A stretch of DNA of 14,452 nt from Bacillota bacterium (GTDB taxonomy: Bacteria; Bacillota; Clostridia; Oscillospirales; Acutalibacteraceae). The notes under the pieces were generated by a model. The model was given only the letters and a program-made list of their open reading frames with translations, searched no databases and was not told the DNA's origin. The position numbers and the translations under genes were made by a program. How positions within the stretch are numbered: the first letter of the stretch is position 1; each line of letters opens with the position of its first letter. The DNA lies in the NCBI GenBank assembly GCA_023420245.1, contig JAEZWL010000122.1:1-14452 (forward strand), in the 5' to 3' direction. Below, piece after piece: positions 1-6,617 of the stretch.

Positions 1-1480
1 CTCTAATTCCCGCAGCTAAACGAAGAATTTTTTCCTGCGTTGCTTCCTCCCGGTTCAGCTCACCGGAAATTTGACCGCCGTGCATTACCAGAACCCGGTC
101 GCTCATGCCCAGGATTTCGGGAAGCTCCGAGGAAATCATGATAATGGCCACTCCGTTATCGCTTAGCCGATTCATCAGCTCGTAAACCTCATATTTCGCG
201 CCGACATCGATACCGCGTGTCGGTTCGTCAAAAATCAATACCTTAATGTTGTTGCAGAGCCATTTTGCGAGAACGATCTTCTGCTGGTTGCCTCCGGAGA
301 GGTTGCCGACCGTTTGATTCATGCTCGGCGTTTTAATGTTGAGGCTCTTAATATACGTATCCGCATTTTTCTTCGCTTCGGTTTCATCCACAAAGCCCGC
401 CTTCTGGAGCTGCGGAATATGAGCGAGGTTAATGTTTCGCTCAACCGTCATATTCAACGCAAGACCATCGCGCTTGCGGTCCTCGGTGATGTAGCCGATT
501 CCGTTTTTGATTGCGGTGTTGATGTCCGTAATCTGCAATTGCTTTCCGTCGAGGAATATTTCCTTGCTCATCGTCCTGTCCGCGCCGAAGATCGCCCTTG
601 CAAGCTCCGTTCTGCCGGCGCCCATCAACCCCGCCAAACCGACGATTTCACCGGCGTGCACTTCAATGTGGTCAACGTTCACTCTTTTATTGCGTACATT
701 GCGCGCCTCAAAAACGACGCCGCCGATTTTCCGCTCATAAACCGGAAATTTATCGGTTAAAGCTCTGCCGACCATCATTTTTACCAGCTCGTCAATGGTA
801 ACGTCCTTATAATCACGGGTTCCTATATATTGCCCGTCACGAATAACGGACACACGGTCGGTGATTCTGGCGAGCTCCTCCAGACGGTGCGAAATGTAAA
901 ACATACCGACGCCCTTGTCTTTCAGCTTATGTATGATAGCGAAGAGGCGGTCGATTTCCGACTCGGTAAGCGCGGCGGTCGGTTCGTCCAAAACAAGTAT
1001 GCGGGAGTTGAACGAGATTGCCTTGGCGATTTCAACCATCTGCTGTTCCGCTACGCTCAGGTTGCGAATCAGCGCCTTTGGGCTGAAGGTAAGTCCCAAT
1101 TCATCCAAAATCTCTTTCGTATTCTTATACATCCGCTTGTCGTCAATCAGCAAGCCCTTTTTCGGCTGGCGATCCAGCCAGATATTATCCTCAACAGATA
1201 AATGCGGGCACAGGTTGAATTCCTGAAAGATAATGCTGATTCCAAGCTCATGTGCTTTATTCGTATCTTCGATTACAACCTTTTCACCTTGAATGAAAAT
1301 TTCGCCCTCTTCGGCGTGATAAACACCGGAGAGCACCTTCATCAGGGTGGATTTACCGGCTCCGTTTTCGCCGCAAATCGCGTGAACCTCTCCCGCGTTC
1401 AGGTCTAGGCTGACATTGCTGAGCGCTTTAACGCCCGGGAATGATTTTGAGATATTCTGCATTCTCAATAATTCAGCCAT
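1..1480 (-). CDS. Sugar ABC transporter ATP-binding protein, RbsA/MglA/XylG type (3' end cut by window edge)
   Basis: This is the cytoplasmic ATPase that powers uptake of a monosaccharide through a CUT2-type (ribose/xylose/galactose family) ABC importer. I translated it from the minus strand: 493 residues are in the window and the frame is still open at base 1. The family is about 500 residues long, so only the last few are missing. There are two fused nucleotide-binding domains. The first has Walker A GENGAGKST (residues 37-45), signature LSVAEQQ and Walker B LVLDEPTAAL. The second has the degenerate Walker A normal for this family (GLMGAGRT, Arg for Lys), signature LSGGNQQK and Walker B LIFDEPTRGIDVG. 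The ATG at 1480 follows a strong GGAGGTGAG site. The permease should lie to the left, outside the window. Substrate cannot be read from the ATPase. Two LacI-type operators and a -10-like box lie upstream, and a terminator separates it from the lipoprotein gene. Confidence 0.95.
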   Translation of the reverse strand, partial: MAELLRMQNISKSFPGVKALSNVSLDLNAGEVHAICGENGAGKSTLMKVLSGVYHAEEGEIFIQGEKVVIEDTNKAHELGISIIFQEFNLCPHLSVEDNIWLDRQPKKGLLIDDKRMYKNTKEILDELGLTFSPKALIRNLSVAEQQMVEIAKAISFNSRILVLDEPTAALTESEIDRLFAIIHKLKDKGVGMFYISHRLEELARITDRVSVIRDGQYIGTRDYKDVTIDELVKMMVGRALTDKFPVYERKIGGVVFEARNVRNKRVNVDHIEVHAGEIVGLAGLMGAGRTELARAIFGADRTMSKEIFLDGKQLQITDINTAIKNGIGYITEDRKRDGLALNMTVERNINLAHIPQLQKAGFVDETEAKKNADTYIKSLNIKTPSMNQTVGNLSGGNQQKIVLAKWLCNNIKVLIFDEPTRGIDVGAKYEVYELMNRLSDNGVAIIMISSELPEILGMSDRVLVMHGGQISGELNREEATQEKILRLAAGIR

Positions 1481-1507
1481 TAACTCACCTCCGTATTCCA
1501 AATAGCT

Positions 1508-1517
1508 GAAACGTTTC
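1508..1517. promoter_or_regulatory. LacI-family operator, promoter-distal copy before the ABC ATPase gene
   Basis: The sequence shows a perfect 10-base palindrome GAAACGTTTC with a central CG, 28 bases before the ATG at 1480. The same palindrome occurs upstream of the aldolase and epimerase genes. Central-CG palindromes are typical of LacI-family sites. It is centred 23 bases, about two helix turns, from the second site at 1529-1542. Assignment to the LacI-family protein encoded in this window is inference; a CcpA-like protein is an alternative. Confidence 0.7.
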
Positions 1518-1528
1518 CAATCAAATTA

Positions 1529-1542
1529 ACGAACCGTTTCGT
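1529..1542. promoter_or_regulatory. LacI-family operator, promoter-proximal copy before the ABC ATPase gene
   Basis: The 14-base near-palindrome ACGAACCGTTTCGT has one mismatched pair and shares the CGAA-CG-TTCG frame with the other sites in the window. Its centre is 16.5 bases downstream of the -10-like box at 1552-1557, the same spacing as at the aldolase and epimerase promoters. Binding here would block transcription start or early elongation of the transporter genes. Confidence 0.65.
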
Positions 1543-1551
1543 TTTTACACG

Positions 1552-1580
1552 CTTATACTATCAAATTTAAAATCAAAACG
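1552..1580 (-). promoter_or_regulatory. Candidate promoter of the ABC transporter operon (weak -35)
   Basis: On the minus strand the box TATAAG (1557-1552) sits where the shared operator spacing predicts a -10. No good -35 is found 16-18 bases upstream; the best that can be offered is the T-rich CGTTTT at 1580-1575. A weak -35 would suit a promoter that needs an activator, but that is inference. Confidence 0.4.
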
Positions 1581-1648
1581 GAATATAAAAAATAACTGTA
1601 ATGGTTAAAAAAATGATTATTATGACAGAATATTATTCTGAAAGAAAG

Positions 1649-1686
1649 AAAAGGATTTACTGAAATCACAATCAGCAAACCCTTTT
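1649..1686 (-). terminator. Rho-independent terminator of the kinase-lipoprotein operon
   Basis: In the minus-strand transcript the arms 1686-1673 and 1662-1649 form a 14-pair stem, including two G-U pairs, around a 10-base loop. The 3' arm ends in TTTT and is followed by pyrimidine-rich CTTTCTTTC. In the plus direction the two wobble positions become A-C mismatches, so the structure reads as a minus-strand terminator. It lies 40 bases past the lipoprotein stop codon and separates that unit from the ABC ATPase gene. Confidence 0.75.
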
Positions 1687-1725
1687 TCTCAAGGTGAAAC
1701 GATTTTATTTTACTAAGGATCCCAT

Positions 1726-2670
1726 TTAATCGAACGGGAAAATAAGCTGCTCGTTTTTAAGCGTAAACATATTGCTTTTATCCACTACGCACACATCCGT
1801 GTAGGTGGTTCGCTGGTAAACCTGCCGGTTCAGAATCTTAGACACAGTCTCCATACTGTAATAGCCCATCATATATGGATTCTGAAGAACCGCCACCCGA
1901 AGAATCCCACGGTCCATATAATCCGCTTCCTCCACCGTACAGTCAATCGAGCCGAGGTAAACATCCCTGCGGTTTAATTCATCGAGGGCACGGGCCGCGC
2001 CGGTTGCCGCCTGCGCGTTCAGCCCGACCAGAGCTGTCGTTTCCGGGTGCATCTGTAAAATGGATTTTGTCAGGGCCGCCGCCGTGTCAAAATTGGAGTC
2101 GCAATAGACGGTATCAACGATTTTCAGAGAAGAGGATTTATTGATGTAATCCTTAAAGCCCTCTTCGCGTTCGATGCCGGGGGATGCATTCTTAACAAAG
2201 CCGATTACGCCGATTTTAGAGTTCGGCGGGAGCCGTTTACCCATCTCCTCCGCGAGAGTTCTGCCCGCCTGATAATTATCGGTTGAAACGGAGGAAAGCC
2301 ATTTGCTGCTGTTTACAGCGGAATCCACAAGCACCACGGGAATTCCGTTTCTAACTGCTTCTTCCATCGGCTTCGCCATGAGGTCATAGTCACCCGCAGC
2401 CAGAACAATTGAATCGTATTTATTTTTGATTGCCTGCTCAATGTAAGCGGTCTGCTGGCGGTAATCCTTTTCCTGCTTTGTCCCGACAAAGCTGATTTCA
2501 AGATTGCGGTTATTTCCTGCCGCAAGAGCGCCTTCATAAACGCTCTTCCAGAAATCAGACTCCGTTGATTTTACAATCAAGGCGACTTTGCAGGTCTTTT
2601 TCTTCACGGAACAGGAACATAGCGAAAGACTCAGAAAGAGGATGAGCAGCACGGCTGTTATTCTTTTCAT
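1726..2670 (-). CDS. Sugar-binding lipoprotein, periplasmic binding protein type I fold (Peripla_BP_4)
   Basis: The product (314 residues) is a membrane-anchored extracellular sugar-binding protein. It starts with a short basic region (MKR), a hydrophobic stretch (about residues 5-17) and a lipobox LCSC with the modified cysteine at residue 20. The mature part has the RbsB/XylF-like pattern: a first strand VALIVKS, then SIVLAAGD, IPVVLVDSAV, a middle STDNYQAGR, IGVIGF and the late GSIDCTVEE segment. The start is supported by GAGGTG seven bases upstream. It begins 9 bases after the histidine kinase stop codon, so the two are co-transcribed, and a terminator follows it. That arrangement suggests it may serve mainly as the sugar sensor feeding the kinase, as XylFII does for LytS in clostridial xylose sensing, rather than as the transporter's own binding protein. 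It could do both. Ligand unknown. Confidence 0.88.
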   Translation of the reverse strand: MKRITAVLLILFLSLSLCSCSVKKKTCKVALIVKSTESDFWKSVYEGALAAGNNRNLEISFVGTKQEKDYRQQTAYIEQAIKNKYDSIVLAAGDYDLMAKPMEEAVRNGIPVVLVDSAVNSSKWLSSVSTDNYQAGRTLAEEMGKRLPPNSKIGVIGFVKNASPGIEREEGFKDYINKSSSLKIVDTVYCDSNFDTAAALTKSILQMHPETTALVGLNAQAATGAARALDELNRRDVYLGSIDCTVEEADYMDRGILRVAVLQNPYMMGYYSMETVSKILNRQVYQRTTYTDVCVVDKSNMFTLKNEQLIFPFD

Positions 2671-2679
2671 TTCAGCACC

Positions 2680-4425
2680 TCACTTTACATACGGCAGCCG
2701 GATGGTTACGGTCGTACCCTCATCCAGTTCGCTCTCATAATGCAGTCCATACTGGCTCCCGTATTGCAGCTGAATTCTTCCGTTGACATTTTTGATTCCG
2801 ATTCCGGATTTGCTTTTCTGGTCAATTTCCAGAATTTTTGCAAGCTTCTCCGGTTCAATGCCGAAGCCGTTGTCGATTACCTGAAAAACGAGCATGTCCC
2901 CGTCGCGCGCAGCCTTTACAATGATTTTCCCCTGATAGGGCAAATCGCCCACTCCATGAATGACCGAGTTTTCCAGGATGGGCTGCAACACAATTTTTAG
3001 CGTTTTGCACTGAAGAACATCCGGGTCTGCCTGAATCTCATAGGTAAACTGGTCGCTAAAGCGCATTTTTTGCAGTGTAAGATAGGTTTCCGCGTGTTTC
3101 ATTTCTTGTTCCACCGTTATCGTATCTCTGCCGCCGCTCAGAGAAAGCCGAAAAAACTGTGCCAGCGAAAAAATCATTTTTACGACCTTCGGATTATCAC
3201 CGCTCTCCGCCATCCAGACGATGGAATCCAGCGTGTTATAAAGGAAGTGGGGGTTGATCTGGGCATACAGCGTTTTCGTTTCGCTCTTTCTCAGCTGCTG
3301 CTGATCATGGACTATTTCTCCCATCAGACGTTTTATCCGGTACACCATATTATTGAAGGAGCGGGAAAGCTCCTGAACCTCAACGGTACCGCTTACCTGA
3401 GCAAAGGCATCCATCTCGCCGCCCTCCACCTTGCCCATCAGTTTAATCAAATTGCGGATTGGCCGGGTAATCAACAGCGAAATTAAGATCGATAAAACGG
3501 CGATCAAAAATGTTGAAAGAAAAAGTGCGATTGTAATAAAATTCTTGATTTCCGAATCAATCGAAAACAAACCATTGAGCGGGCTGACCCCCACGACCCG
3601 CCAATTTGTGCTGTTCAGCTTCTTCACACAAACCGCCATACGCTGGTCATCTACCGTTATAATCGAATTTCCCGGATTCAGCTGATATATACTCGGGTTG
3701 ATTTTATCGCCGATTCCGTAGTAGATCATCTGCTGGTTCGGGTGATAAATCAGCTCATTGTCCTCACCCAGAATAAAAATATAATCCTTCTTCCCCAGCT
3801 CGGAGCACAGCCCCTTAATGCTGTTGAAATTCAGATCAACCAGTATGGTTCCGAAGCATGTTTTTCCGTTCTCCTTCCAGCTGAGTCCCTTGCAAAGAGA
3901 AAGCACCCAGGGGTATTCCCCCTGGTAAAGGCACTGCACATGGGGCGCCGATATGTGGTAATTGCGGCTGCCGGGAGGAACGCTTCGGAACCAGGACTGA
4001 GAAACAATGCTCGCATTGCCCTTCAGCGGCTTTTCGTTTGTTTTTAAAATCAGCTTGCCGTTTGAATCAAAAACCGCAATGGTATTGATGTCACTGCGGA
4101 GGATAAATGGATTCGGGTCCGCAATATCCGGGGAAACCCCCTTATTCTGAACAAATTCGGTAAGCGAATTCGAAACATTCACCATCTCCTCCAAATATCC
4201 GTCGATACTTTTGCTCACATTTTCTACAATATGCACATTATATTTGACGGTAGATTCATCGATGGACTGGTTATAGTGGATATTGGTAACATTCGAAATA
4301 ACGAGTACAGAGGAAACAGCAATAATGGCAGATGTTGCCGCCATAAGCACCCACAGACGGTTCCATCGAAGCTGGTTCTTAATTGTTCGCTTAGTCTTGC
4401 CCAATAAAAAATGAAAATTCTTCAT
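2680..4425 (-). CDS. Sensor histidine kinase, LytS/YesM family
   Basis: This membrane kinase detects an extracellular signal and should phosphorylate a response regulator. Residue numbers count from the start at 4425 (581 residues). A first membrane helix spans about residues 25-44, an extracellular Cache-like sensor domain about 45-295, a second helix about 296-320, then a HAMP linker. The His_kinase region carries the phospho-acceptor motif INPHFLYNTLD (His 393). The ATPase domain has the N box QPILENSVIHG (Asn 486), VIDNGFGI and GIGIKN. I chose the ATG at 4425 because a purine-rich GGGGGAAAG lies directly upstream; the frame is open to an ATG at 4476 (598 residues), which has no comparable site. 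The next gene, 9 bases downstream, is the sugar-binding lipoprotein. The response regulator (usually an AraC-type YesN partner) is not in the window, which is unusual. The gene is divergent from the aldolase operon, suggesting it controls sugar uptake or catabolism here. Confidence 0.93.
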   Translation of the reverse strand: MKNFHFLLGKTKRTIKNQLRWNRLWVLMAATSAIIAVSSVLVISNVTNIHYNQSIDESTVKYNVHIVENVSKSIDGYLEEMVNVSNSLTEFVQNKGVSPDIADPNPFILRSDINTIAVFDSNGKLILKTNEKPLKGNASIVSQSWFRSVPPGSRNYHISAPHVQCLYQGEYPWVLSLCKGLSWKENGKTCFGTILVDLNFNSIKGLCSELGKKDYIFILGEDNELIYHPNQQMIYYGIGDKINPSIYQLNPGNSIITVDDQRMAVCVKKLNSTNWRVVGVSPLNGLFSIDSEIKNFITIALFLSTFLIAVLSILISLLITRPIRNLIKLMGKVEGGEMDAFAQVSGTVEVQELSRSFNNMVYRIKRLMGEIVHDQQQLRKSETKTLYAQINPHFLYNTLDSIVWMAESGDNPKVVKMIFSLAQFFRLSLSGGRDTITVEQEMKHAETYLTLQKMRFSDQFTYEIQADPDVLQCKTLKIVLQPILENSVIHGVGDLPYQGKIIVKAARDGDMLVFQVIDNGFGIEPEKLAKILEIDQKSKSGIGIKNVNGRIQLQYGSQYGLHYESELDEGTTVTIRLPYVK

Positions 4426-4541
4426 GCTTTCCCCCTTACGGGCGGTCAAGATACCACCCTTCGTACTCCGTAACACCGAATACTTATATATAATTCTGTT
4501 TAAATCCTACAATTTTAGCTGTTACAGAGCACCGGCATCCG

Positions 4542-4556
4542 GCTGCTCCAAGCAGC
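4542..4556. other. Small perfect hairpin in the kinase leader
   Basis: GCTGCT and AGCAGC form a perfect 6-base-pair stem with a 3-base loop. It is next to a second short inverted repeat, CCGG-CAT-CCGG at 4532-4542. Both lie in the probable 5' leader of the histidine kinase mRNA. There is no U-tract, so it does not look like a terminator. Function unknown. Confidence 0.35.
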
Positions 4557-4573
4557 TGTACAAATCCAATTTT

Positions 4574-4602
4574 ATTGTACCACGGATGGATAGCGAATTG
4601 AA
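4574..4602 (-). promoter_or_regulatory. Candidate promoter of the histidine kinase operon (extended -10)
   Basis: On the minus strand, TGGTACAAT (4582-4574) is an extended -10, with TTCAAT (4602-4597) as a partial -35 at 17-base spacing. This would give a leader of about 140 bases before the ATG at 4425. A/T-rich alternatives (TATAAA at 4638-4633, TATAAG at 4645-4640) also exist further upstream, so the assignment is tentative. Confidence 0.45.
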
Positions 4603-4614
4603 TTCATATTTTTC

Positions 4615-4628
4615 ACGAAACGTTTTTT
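4615..4628. promoter_or_regulatory. Imperfect LacI-family operator in the divergent region
   Basis: ACGAAACGTTTTTT contains one complete half-site ACGAAAC and a degenerate second half, GTTTT in place of GTTTC. It lies upstream of the best histidine kinase promoter and 145 bases from the operator at 4761-4772. It could regulate the kinase unit directly or pair with the other site by looping. Function is inferred from similarity to the perfect sites. Confidence 0.5.
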
Positions 4629-4722
4629 AATATTTATAGCTTATATACAACAGACCTGTTTTTTTGTTATCTTCTTATATACTATATAAGCGTATTTTAA
4701 CCACTAACAGTAGGATTACGCA

Positions 4723-4751
4723 TTGACACGTTATAGGGGACGAGTTATCAT
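4723..4751 (+). promoter_or_regulatory. Promoter of the catabolic operon
   Basis: A perfect -35 TTGACA (4723-4728) and a good -10 TATCAT (4746-4751) are separated by exactly 17 bases. Transcription should start near 4758, giving a leader of about 47 bases before the aldolase ATG. The operator at 4761-4772 follows at once. A strong core promoter with a downstream operator fits control by repression. Confidence 0.85.
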
Positions 4752-4760
4752 TACGTTGAA

Positions 4761-4772
4761 AGAAACGTTTCG
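4761..4772. promoter_or_regulatory. LacI-family operator of the catabolic operon
   Basis: The perfect palindrome GAAACGTTTC (4762-4771) is centred 15.5 bases downstream of the end of the -10 box, just after the expected transcription start. The flanks read AA before and GC after it. It matches the sites before the epimerase gene and the ABC ATPase gene. Confidence 0.75.
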
Positions 4773-4804
4773 CCCAATGACTACATAAACAGGAGTGAAC
4801 TTAA

Positions 4805-5656
4805 ATGCCATTAACAACAACAGCTCTCATGCTGAAAAAAGCGCAGACCGGAAATTACGCGGTCGGAGCGTTTAACGCTGAAAACATGGAGATGGTTCAG
4901 GCAATCATTGCAGCCGCAGAGGAGCTTAACGCTCCGGTAATCATCCAGACAACCCCCGGAACCGTGCGGTACGCGAGCCTGGAGCTTTACCTCGCGAACG
5001 TGAGAGCCGCCGCGGAAGCGGCAAAGGTACCGGTCGCCATGCACCTTGACCACGGCGAAAGCTTTCCGCTTGCCATGCAGGCGCTGCGCGCCGGCTATAC
5101 CTCCATTATGATCGACGGTTCAAAAGAGGTGCTGGAAAAGAACATCGCGGTCACAAAGTCTGTTGTAGACGCATGTAAGCCAAGCTCCGTGCCAGTTGAG
5201 GGCGAGCTCGGTAAGGTTGGCGGCAAGGAAGACGACATGGAATGCAGCGGCACCGGCTATACCGACCCGGAGGAAGCCGTTGAATTTGTTAAGCAGACCG
5301 GAGTATCCTCCCTCGCGGTCGGCGTTGGAACCGCACACGGCGTATACGCAACCACTCCGGTTCTTAAGACCGAGCTGATCAGTGTACTCCGCAAACGGAT
5401 TGACGTTCCCATGGTTCTTCACGGTGCTTCCGGTCTAAGCGACGAAGCGGTTCAGGAATGTATCAAGCGCGGCATCTGCAAGGTAAACTTTGCCACGGAG
5501 CTGAGAATCGCCTACACGAACGCGGTTCGGGAGTATCTTTTCAAGAACCCGGAGGCCATCGACCCCAAAAAGTACGGCGCGGCCGCACGCGAAGCCGTAA
5601 AGACGCTTGTTATGGGCAGAATCAAGGTGCTCGGTAGCAACGGCAAGGCGGAATAA
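4805..5656 (+). CDS. Class II fructose/tagatose-bisphosphate aldolase (GatY/KbaY/FbaA family)
   Basis: This zinc-dependent cytoplasmic aldolase splits a ketohexose 1,6-bisphosphate into dihydroxyacetone phosphate and glyceraldehyde 3-phosphate. The 283-residue length matches GatY/KbaY (about 285). Visible active-site residues are the catalytic Asp82 and zinc ligand His83 in HLDHGES, Glu134 in VEGELG, His178 in GTAHG and His206 in LHGASG. The phosphate-binding part near residues 208-232 (ASGLSDE, KVNFATE) is also present. The start has AGGAGTG seven bases upstream. It is first in the six-gene operon, 15 bases ahead of the PfkB kinase, which would supply its bisphosphate substrate. Fructose versus tagatose bisphosphate specificity cannot be decided by eye. 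The neighbouring GatD-like dehydrogenase favours tagatose bisphosphate, but this is inference. Confidence 0.93.
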   Translation: MPLTTTALMLKKAQTGNYAVGAFNAENMEMVQAIIAAAEELNAPVIIQTTPGTVRYASLELYLANVRAAAEAAKVPVAMHLDHGESFPLAMQALRAGYTSIMIDGSKEVLEKNIAVTKSVVDACKPSSVPVEGELGKVGGKEDDMECSGTGYTDPEEAVEFVKQTGVSSLAVGVGTAHGVYATTPVLKTELISVLRKRIDVPMVLHGASGLSDEAVQECIKRGICKVNFATELRIAYTNAVREYLFKNPEAIDPKKYGAAAREAVKTLVMGRIKVLGSNGKAE

Positions 5657-5671
5657 CAGGAGGATAAGGCT

Positions 5672-6601
5672 TTGATTACTACCGTTACTCTGAATGTTGC
5701 TGTTGATAAGCTTTACCTGACAGACCGGTTCCAAGCCGGAGAGGTCACACGCGTAAAGGAGTGCAACGCTACTGCCGGGGGCAAAGGGCTTAATGTTGCC
5801 CGTGTAGCCTCCATCCTTGGCGAAAAGGTGCTTGCCACCGGGTTTGTCGGCGGTCACAGCGGCGAATACGTGGAGGAAATGCTCCGCAGAGACAGCATTG
5901 CCAGCGACTTTATCCATGTGAACGGCGAGAGCCGCACCTGTATCAATATTATTGACCAAAATGGGGTCAGCACCGAGCTGCTGGAGCCCGGCGTAACAGT
6001 CACCGGCGAAGACAAAAAAGCGTTCAAGGCGAAATTCGAGCGGTTGATTCACGACAGCAGCGTTGTCGTGCTTTCCGGCAGTGTGCCGCAGGGCTGCGGC
6101 ACGGAATACTACCCGGAGCTAATTGAAATTGCCAAGAGCAGCGGCAAAAATGTGATTCTGGACACAAGCGGCGAGAATCTGGTTAACGGCATAAAAGCGT
6201 GCCCGACCATGATTAAACCGAATAAGGACGAGATCAAAGCACTGCTCGGTGTTGACGCAACCAGCAAAGAGGACGTAATTGCGGCCGCAAAAGCACTTCA
6301 TCGCAGCGGGATTGCCTATGTGATTGTCTCCATGGGCAAATACGGAGCGATCGTCGTCTGTGACGAAGGCGTGTTTGAGGGAAATCCTCCCGATGTAAAG
6401 GTCGTGAACACCGTCGGCTGCGGGGATTCCATGGTAGCCGCGTTTGCCGTAAGCTTTTCACGCGGTTATCCGGTAGAAGAGGCTCTGCAATTTGCCCTTG
6501 CGGTTTCCTCCGCAAACGCAATGTGCAAGCAAACCGGATTTTTCTATCCTGCCGACTTGCAGAAGATTCTCTCCCAAGGGAAAGTTACTAAATTAGCTTA
6601 A
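5672..6601 (+). CDS. PfkB-family sugar-phosphate kinase (1-phosphofructokinase / tagatose-6-phosphate kinase type)
   Basis: The product (309 residues) belongs to the FruK/LacC branch of the ribokinase fold. It should use ATP to turn a ketohexose monophosphate into the 1,6-bisphosphate consumed by the adjacent aldolase. Visible features are the N-terminal TLNVAVDKLY substrate segment (Asp12), the GGKGLNVAR signature (residues 36-44), LSGSVPQG (135-141), KPN (182-184) and the C-terminal NTVGCGDSM motif with catalytic Asp252. The usual GAGDS is GCGDS here. The start is a TTG; no ATG lies nearby and AGGAGG sits directly upstream, so the TTG is well supported. It is 15 bases after the aldolase and 16 before the FGGY kinase, in one operon. 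Whether the substrate is a 1-phosphate or a 6-phosphate depends on the FGGY kinase and is open. Confidence 0.9.
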   Translation: MITTVTLNVAVDKLYLTDRFQAGEVTRVKECNATAGGKGLNVARVASILGEKVLATGFVGGHSGEYVEEMLRRDSIASDFIHVNGESRTCINIIDQNGVSTELLEPGVTVTGEDKKAFKAKFERLIHDSSVVVLSGSVPQGCGTEYYPELIEIAKSSGKNVILDTSGENLVNGIKACPTMIKPNKDEIKALLGVDATSKEDVIAAAKALHRSGIAYVIVSMGKYGAIVVCDEGVFEGNPPDVKVVNTVGCGDSMVAAFAVSFSRGYPVEEALQFALAVSSANAMCKQTGFFYPADLQKILSQGKVTKLA

Positions 6602-6617
6602 AGCAGGAGGTGCTTTT

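Noticed and set aside
314..1408. Several plus-strand open frames at the left end
   Set aside because: The minus strand encodes a full two-domain ABC ATPase across this region with all motifs intact.
4426..4476. Upstream ATG giving a 598-residue histidine kinase
   Set aside because: The ATG at 4425 has a strong purine-rich site directly upstream and leaves a normal short cytoplasmic tail before the first membrane helix; the extra 17 residues have no support.
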